64,000 nucleotides of DNA from Myxococcales bacterium (GTDB taxonomy: Bacteria; Myxococcota_A; Bradymonadia; REDH01): contig JACKDJ010000017.1 of the NCBI GenBank assembly GCA_020633625.1, positions 35,095 to 99,094 of the forward strand, in the 5' to 3' direction. The position numbers were made by a program, and so were the translations under genes. Below are positions 59,927 to 64,000 of this stretch, in pieces (position 1 is the first letter of the stretch; each line of letters opens with the position of its first letter). A model generated the notes under the pieces. It was not told the origin of the DNA, ran no database searches, and worked only from the letters and a program-made list of their open reading frames with translations.

Positions 59927-60532
59927 GTGAGCGACGCGACGAGCTACCGAGCCCACGAGAGCGCGACGATCGACGATGGCGCCGAGATCGGCCCTCGCAC
60001 ACGGATCTGGCACTACTCGCACATCTCGAGCGGGGCTCGCGTCGGCGCGGACTGCAGCTTCGGTCAGAACTGTTTCGTCGCCCCCGACGTGGTGATTGGC
60101 GACAACGTGAAAGTGCAGAACAACGTGTCGATCTACACGGGCACGATCGTCGAAGACGACGTGTTTCTCGGCCCGAGCTGCGTGCTGACCAACGTGACGA
60201 ACCCGCGCAGCCACGTGTCTCGCCGCCACGCGTACCAGCAGACGCACATTGGCCGCGGGGCGACGATCGGCGCGAACGCGACGATCGTCTGCGGGACAAA
60301 GCTCGGAGAGTACGCGTTCGTCGGAGCCGGCGCCGTCGTAGCGCGCGACGTCGCGCCGTTTGCGCAAATGGTCGGAAACCCGGCGCGGCAGACGGGGTGG
60401 CGGTGCCAGTGCGGCGAGAAGCTGCCCCTGGCGACCGGCGCTAGCGTCGGCTCATCGTCGCGCTGCGACGCGTGCGGGGCAGAGTACCGGCGCGATGAGG
60501 CCGGGCTGCGCTGGACCAACCGGGAGTCGTGA
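59927..60532 (+). CDS. Left-handed beta-helix (hexapeptide) acyltransferase with C-terminal Zn-ribbon
   Basis: A 201-residue trimeric transferase of the WbpD/WlbB group. Hexapeptide rungs run from IDDGAEIGPRTRIWHYSHIS through VAPDVVIGDNVKVQNNVSIY and HIGRGATIGANATIVCGTKLG, as in acetyltransferases for 3-amino sugar nucleotides. It ends with a short Zn-ribbon-like region (GWRCQCGEK and SSRCDACG) not usual for the family. The start is GTG at 59927, preceded by AAGGTGAGGC; divergent from the Rieske gene (95-bp spacer). Acetylation of a UDP-sugar for cell-surface glycan is the expected role. Confidence 0.87.
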   Translation: MSDATSYRAHESATIDDGAEIGPRTRIWHYSHISSGARVGADCSFGQNCFVAPDVVIGDNVKVQNNVSIYTGTIVEDDVFLGPSCVLTNVTNPRSHVSRRHAYQQTHIGRGATIGANATIVCGTKLGEYAFVGAGAVVARDVAPFAQMVGNPARQTGWRCQCGEKLPLATGASVGSSSRCDACGAEYRRDEAGLRWTNRES

Positions 60533-60921
60533 TGGGAGTCCGCGACCGACTCCGCGAGGCGGCGCGCGCCGCGCTGAACGAGCTCCAAGACCGCGCGGTG
60601 GCGTTCGACGCGGCAGGCGGCGTCTCTGGGGCGGCGGACCGGATCGGTGCCCGGCTGCGGGCCGAAGAGGAGCGACTGCTCGCGGGCACTCACCCGCTCG
60701 ACCCCGAGCACCAGCAGCGGGTGAGGCTGTGGTACGCTCGCCTGGAGCTCGCGCCGGGGTCGAGCGCCGATGAGGTTCGGCGCGCGTTTCGGCAGCTCAT
60801 GCGCTCCTACCATCCAGACCGATTCGCGGGCTCGCCCGACGAAGAGGAGCTCGCGACGCGGCTGTCGCAAGAGCTCACGGTTGCCTACGAGGGTCTCCTC
60901 GCCCACCTTGGTCAGCGGTGA
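60532..60921 (+). CDS. Short J-domain protein
   Basis: A 129-residue protein with a C-terminal J domain (about residues 65-127). The HPD signature is present in LMRSYHPDRFAGSPDEEELA, with the helix II basic face before it. The preceding 60 residues are helical with no Gly/Phe or zinc-finger region, so it is a minimal (type III) J protein. A GTG at 60529 is possible; I use the ATG that shares its A with the previous stop. Its partner is presumably an Hsp70; none lies in the window. Confidence 0.85.
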   Translation: MGVRDRLREAARAALNELQDRAVAFDAAGGVSGAADRIGARLRAEEERLLAGTHPLDPEHQQRVRLWYARLELAPGSSADEVRRAFRQLMRSYHPDRFAGSPDEEELATRLSQELTVAYEGLLAHLGQR

Positions 60922-60941
60922 CCACTGCCCCCTGACGCCGA

Positions 60942-61556
60942 ATGACGGACCTCGAAGACGCGTTTCGACCCCGGAAGGTCTGGTTCGTGTGCTGCGACGA
61001 GCTCGCCGAAGAGCGCGTGATCGCGGGGCGCGCAGACCTCGCGATTCGGCCGGCCGCGCGGGCGCGCTACGAGCGGCTCCGCAAGGCGCTGCCCGAGTCG
61101 GGCGAGGTCGAGTTTCACCGCGCCCCGGTCCGCCGCGCGCAGCAGACGGCCGCGCGGCTGCGCCCCGAGCTCGACTGGGGAGTCTCCGAGCAGCTCGCGC
61201 CGCGCGCGATGGGCGCGTGGGAGGGCAAGACCTGGGACGAGCTCCGCCGGTCGGACTCCGTTCGGGTCGAGAGCTTCTGGGCTGACTTCGTCGCCCGCGC
61301 CGCGCCCGGCGGCGGAGAGCCGCTCACCGAGGTCGGACTGCGGGCCGAGTCCTTCTTGACCGGACTGACGAACCGGCCCGGCTGGGCGAGCGCTGTCGTG
61401 ATCGCGCCCCCCGACGTGATCGCGGCCGTCGCGTGCACCATCCTCGATGTGGATCTGAAGACGACTCGCCACTTCGACGTCGACCCGCTCAGCGTCACCA
61501 CCGCCACGCACTCGTGGCTCGGCTGGCACCTCACCTCGCTAAACGAACACCCCTGA
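60942..61556 (+). CDS. Histidine-phosphatase-fold protein with both catalytic histidines lost
   Basis: A 204-residue member of the phosphoglycerate-mutase-like superfamily by overall sequence: RAPVRRAQQTAARLRPELDW matches the S-P-x-x-R-A-x-Q-T-A segment, and GAWEGKTWDELRR matches G-x-WEG-x-x-x-x-E. The catalytic RHG motif is instead VCCDE (residues 16-20) and the second motif (usually SHG) is APPD. Both acid/base histidines are missing, so it should not hydrolyse phosphate by the known mechanism. The start follows the J-protein stop by 20 bp. It may bind a phosphorylated ligand or protein. Confidence 0.72.
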   Translation: MTDLEDAFRPRKVWFVCCDELAEERVIAGRADLAIRPAARARYERLRKALPESGEVEFHRAPVRRAQQTAARLRPELDWGVSEQLAPRAMGAWEGKTWDELRRSDSVRVESFWADFVARAAPGGGEPLTEVGLRAESFLTGLTNRPGWASAVVIAPPDVIAAVACTILDVDLKTTRHFDVDPLSVTTATHSWLGWHLTSLNEHP

Positions 61557-61560
61557 TCCC

Positions 61561-63081
61561 TTGAAGACGACGTTCAACTCACGCGCCGCCGTTGCGGCCG
61601 CCGCTTCGCTCTCGCTCGGCGCTGCCCTCGGCTGCGGTGGCGCGCAGTCGCCGCAGGGCTCCTCCACGTGCGGTTCCTACTCGGCGTCGATGGACGCGAG
61701 CCGGTTCTCCGAGGTCACCCGCTGTCTCGCCGCCGCCGACGCGGCGGCGTGCCGCGACGGGCTCGAGGCCGCCGCGTCGGCAACGGCGCCCGGAGTCGCC
61801 GCACTCGCGGACTGCGTCCTCGGGATCGGTGCGCGCGAAGACGGGGTCTGGTTCGCGGACCTGCTCGCCACGACCGCCGCGCGGGCGGATCTGCTGATCG
61901 CGGCCGCCAACGCCGCCGGGCGCGACTTCGACCCTGGCCTTCACGGCGTCGCGTTCGCGTCGGCCCTCGACCCCACGACGCAGCGGTCGCTCGGCGAGTC
62001 GCTCGCGTCGCTCGAGCTCGGCGCGCGCGAGCGGATCGTCAGCCTCGCGCTCGCCTACGACGTCGCGCCGCTCGTCGAGTACTGTGGCCCCTATGTCGCT
62101 GCGCTGAGCCCGGACGACCCGGCGGTAGGCGTGTTCGCTCGTCACGTCGCAGACGACGGGGGGCCGTCGGACGCCGGGGAGGCGTGGGCGCTCGTCGCTT
62201 CGCGTACGTGGACCGTCGCCGACGCGCTCGAGTGCGACGGCTCGTCGGGGTGCTCGGCCGCTGGTGGCGAGCTCGCGCTCGCTGCGCTGTTCGATCTCGA
62301 CGCGCTCGGCGAGCTCGGCGCCGCGTCGACGCCGAACCTCGCGGTGCGGCGGATCCGCAGCGGCGAGCTCAGCCCGGCGGCGGTGCGCGGGTTGGTCTAC
62401 GCCATCACGTCCCTCGAGTACGACCAGCGCGCGACGATCGTGTCAGGGCTGCTGTCCGAGCTGACGTCGAGCTCAACGCCGGTCGCGACGCGGCGGGCGA
62501 TCGCGGAGGCTGGTACGCCTGCCCTGTGCGCGTCGGCCGGCGTGATCGAGTCGATCCTGCGCGTCCCGACCTCCGACCCCGACCGCTTCACCGACCCCTC
62601 GTCTCCGTGGCCGACGTACATCCGGAGCTGCGCTCCGGTCTGGGACACCGCGGACCTGATCACGGTGCTCTCTGCCGGCTCTTGGCTCGGCGTGCCCGCG
62701 GCCGACTACGACGCGCTGCTCGCACGGCTGGCCGACCAGAGCGCCAGCGTGAGCTGCGAGGCGCTCAGCGGCGCTGCGTCGGCGGCGTACGGGCTGGTGC
62801 CGTGGCTCCAGACCCGCGACCTCGCCTGGCCGCTCGCGGCCCTCGCGCGGCCCGGCGAGTGCGGCGCCGAGCTCGACGCGCAGGTCGACGCCGTCGCGGC
62901 GCGCGGCGAGGCGCACCCCGAAGCGCGCCTCCGGGCGATCGCGCTGCAGGCGGCGCGCGGCACACGCGGCCAGTGTGGCGCCATCGACCGAACGCTCCAG
63001 TGGCGGAACGACGAGTACGGGGTGGACGCCGGACCCTACGCGCCGGCCCTCGCGGCCGCCGCACGCCAGCGGTGCCAATGA
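61561..63081 (+). CDS. Lipoprotein of unknown function (506 aa)
   Basis: A 506-residue exported protein starting from a TTG at 61561 (no other start fits). The signal core AVAAAASLSLGAALGC ends in a possible lipobox (ALGC). The mature part is almost entirely helical, rich in Ala, Leu and Asp with 14 or more scattered Cys, for example LECDGSSGCSAAGG and DRTLQWRNDEYGV. No family recognised. It lies 4 bp after the degenerate-phosphatase gene, and its stop overlaps the ATG of the last gene, so these last three plus-strand genes form one unit. Confidence 0.75.
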   Translation: MKTTFNSRAAVAAAASLSLGAALGCGGAQSPQGSSTCGSYSASMDASRFSEVTRCLAAADAAACRDGLEAAASATAPGVAALADCVLGIGAREDGVWFADLLATTAARADLLIAAANAAGRDFDPGLHGVAFASALDPTTQRSLGESLASLELGARERIVSLALAYDVAPLVEYCGPYVAALSPDDPAVGVFARHVADDGGPSDAGEAWALVASRTWTVADALECDGSSGCSAAGGELALAALFDLDALGELGAASTPNLAVRRIRSGELSPAAVRGLVYAITSLEYDQRATIVSGLLSELTSSSTPVATRRAIAEAGTPALCASAGVIESILRVPTSDPDRFTDPSSPWPTYIRSCAPVWDTADLITVLSAGSWLGVPAADYDALLARLADQSASVSCEALSGAASAAYGLVPWLQTRDLAWPLAALARPGECGAELDAQVDAVAARGEAHPEARLRAIALQAARGTRGQCGAIDRTLQWRNDEYGVDAGPYAPALAAAARQRCQ

Positions 63082-64000
63082 GGGGAGCCGCCGCCATCGC
63101 CGTCGCCGCGGTTGTCTGCGCGCTCGCGCTGCCCGCCCGCGCCGATGACGTCGAGCCCGTGTACGGCTGGGACGACCGCCCGGCGCGCCCCGCCGACCCC
63201 GACGAGTGGTCGCCCGACATCCAGCCCGCGCCGTATTTCGAGACCTGGGACATGTGGTTCTGGGCCGACGACGGCACGTTCATCCTCGTCCAGTTCCTGA
63301 CCAGCAGCTTTGGCTACGGCATCGAGCGACAGGGCTCCGGACGCCTGATCATCGTCTCGCCCGACGGCGCGAACACCGCGGCTGGGGCGCCGGGGGTCGC
63401 CGTCGGCGACCGCGGCTTCGATTGGGACGACAACGACTGGGGCTGGGACCCCGACCGTGTCTCGATCCAGTGGATCGACTGCTACTTCCGCGGTGAAGAC
63501 GGCCACTACGAGACCTTTATCCGCGGTCGCGATCGGACGGCGTGGGCCGAGCTGCGCTTCGACCTCGAAGAGCCGATGTACCGTCCCGGCGACGGACGGC
63601 TCGAGTATGGCTGGGACCGCCACCTCTTCTTCGAGCAGCAGGCCATGCCGCGCTTCTCGTTCGAGGGCCGCGTGAACCGCAAGGCAAACCGCGAGGCGCC
63701 CGACGACTGGCAGCCGCTCACGGGCCGCGGCTATGCCGAGCACACGCTCACCAACGGCTACCCCTTCGATGTCGCCGCGTCGTTCGCCGGGTTCCGCGCG
63801 CTCCGCACCGACGGGCTGTCGATCGTCTTCGACTCCGTGACCGCGCCGCTCGAGAACGGAGGTCGCACCATCGGCTGGGCCACCGTCGCCCTCGACGGCG
63901 CACGTCTGTTCGAGGCAACCGACGTCTCGTTCACGCCAACGGACGTCCGAACGTGGGACGGCGCGGGCACCCCCTACGCTGTCCCGTGGGGGTACGAGAT
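63078..64000 (+). CDS. Secreted protein, 3' end outside window (possible lipocalin-like)
   Basis: At least 307 residues visible before the window edge. Signal peptide MRGAAAIAVAAVVCALALPARA. The mature part has WDMWFWADDGTFILVQFLTS and GRLIIVSPDG, and WAELRFDLEEPMYRPGDGRL then GYPFDVAASFAGFRAL, an alternating-strand pattern like the CrtC/Svf1/AttH lipocalin-like group. That resemblance is weak, from memory, and needs a profile search. The ATG overlaps the previous stop (ATGA). Confidence 0.65.
   Translation, partial: MRGAAAIAVAAVVCALALPARADDVEPVYGWDDRPARPADPDEWSPDIQPAPYFETWDMWFWADDGTFILVQFLTSSFGYGIERQGSGRLIIVSPDGANTAAGAPGVAVGDRGFDWDDNDWGWDPDRVSIQWIDCYFRGEDGHYETFIRGRDRTAWAELRFDLEEPMYRPGDGRLEYGWDRHLFFEQQAMPRFSFEGRVNRKANREAPDDWQPLTGRGYAEHTLTNGYPFDVAASFAGFRALRTDGLSIVFDSVTAPLENGGRTIGWATVALDGARLFEATDVSFTPTDVRTWDGAGTPYAVPWGYE

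Noticed and set aside
60300..60410. A tRNA-like or structured RNA in the hexapeptide-transferase gene
   Set aside because: Inverted GC repeats there are explained by coding sequence of the hexapeptide repeats; no cloverleaf could be drawn.

Overview
This is a 64-kb window of high-GC bacterial chromosome. It carries many secreted lipoproteins, cytoplasmic Ser/Thr kinases, a sigma-54 activator with an FHA domain, MopE-like calcium-motif proteins and cysteine-rich CGGC-repeat proteins. This mix is typical of Myxococcota (Polyangia/Sandaracinus-like) or Bradymonadota. That placement is an inference from gene content; there is no rRNA in the window to confirm it. I saw no tRNA, rRNA, transposase, integrase or CRISPR array.

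Layout. (1) 1-5375, minus: a tripartite RND efflux operon (outer-membrane factor, membrane-fusion protein, permease cut by the window edge). (2) 5376-9478: two minus-strand genes (a serine beta-lactamase-like lipoprotein and a PLP fold-III amino-acid deaminase/aldolase) sit between two non-coding minisatellite arrays, which share a 10-nt core in opposite orientations. (3) 9479-17042, plus: a class-II glutamine amidotransferase, a DUF4442 hotdog protein, an acyl-CoA dehydrogenase and a 1367-residue lamin-tail/Ig-like lipoprotein, ended by a perfect 25-bp hairpin. (4) 27136-17139, minus: a ten-gene lipid operon (HAD-like protein, fatty acyl-CoA reductase, second NAD-dependent reductase, pyruvyl transferase, crotonase, ACP, acyl ligase, lipid kinase, acyltransferase, TetR). 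Nearly every junction is a 4-nt start/stop overlap. A perfect 24-bp palindrome, probably the TetR operator, lies at its head, shared with a divergent PhoD phosphatase-methyltransferase pair.

(5) 30812-46581: a signalling and cell-surface region. An FHA/sigma-54 activator is followed by a Ser/Thr kinase (plus strand), then two secreted proteins (minus). Then comes a six-gene minus operon (46581-35830) in which a membrane-anchored kinase is embedded among three CGGC-repeat/MopE lipoproteins, a 955-residue lipoprotein and a small TPR-like membrane protein. (6) 53723-46735, minus: an RND/MMPL exporter, TldD, TldE (PmbA), and a GNAT-nitrilase fusion. (7) 53897-64000: a membrane-anchored sulfotransferase, a VOC protein, a TPR-containing multispan membrane protein, a secreted barrel-like protein, a lipoprotein, a Rieske protein, a hexapeptide acetyltransferase, a J-domain protein, a catalytically degenerate histidine-phosphatase homologue, and two secreted proteins, the last cut by the window edge.

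The two best candidates for undescribed systems are the ten-gene coupled lipid operon with its own TetR/operator, and the kinase plus triple CGGC-repeat lipoprotein operon. The paired inverted minisatellite arrays are the strangest non-coding structure.
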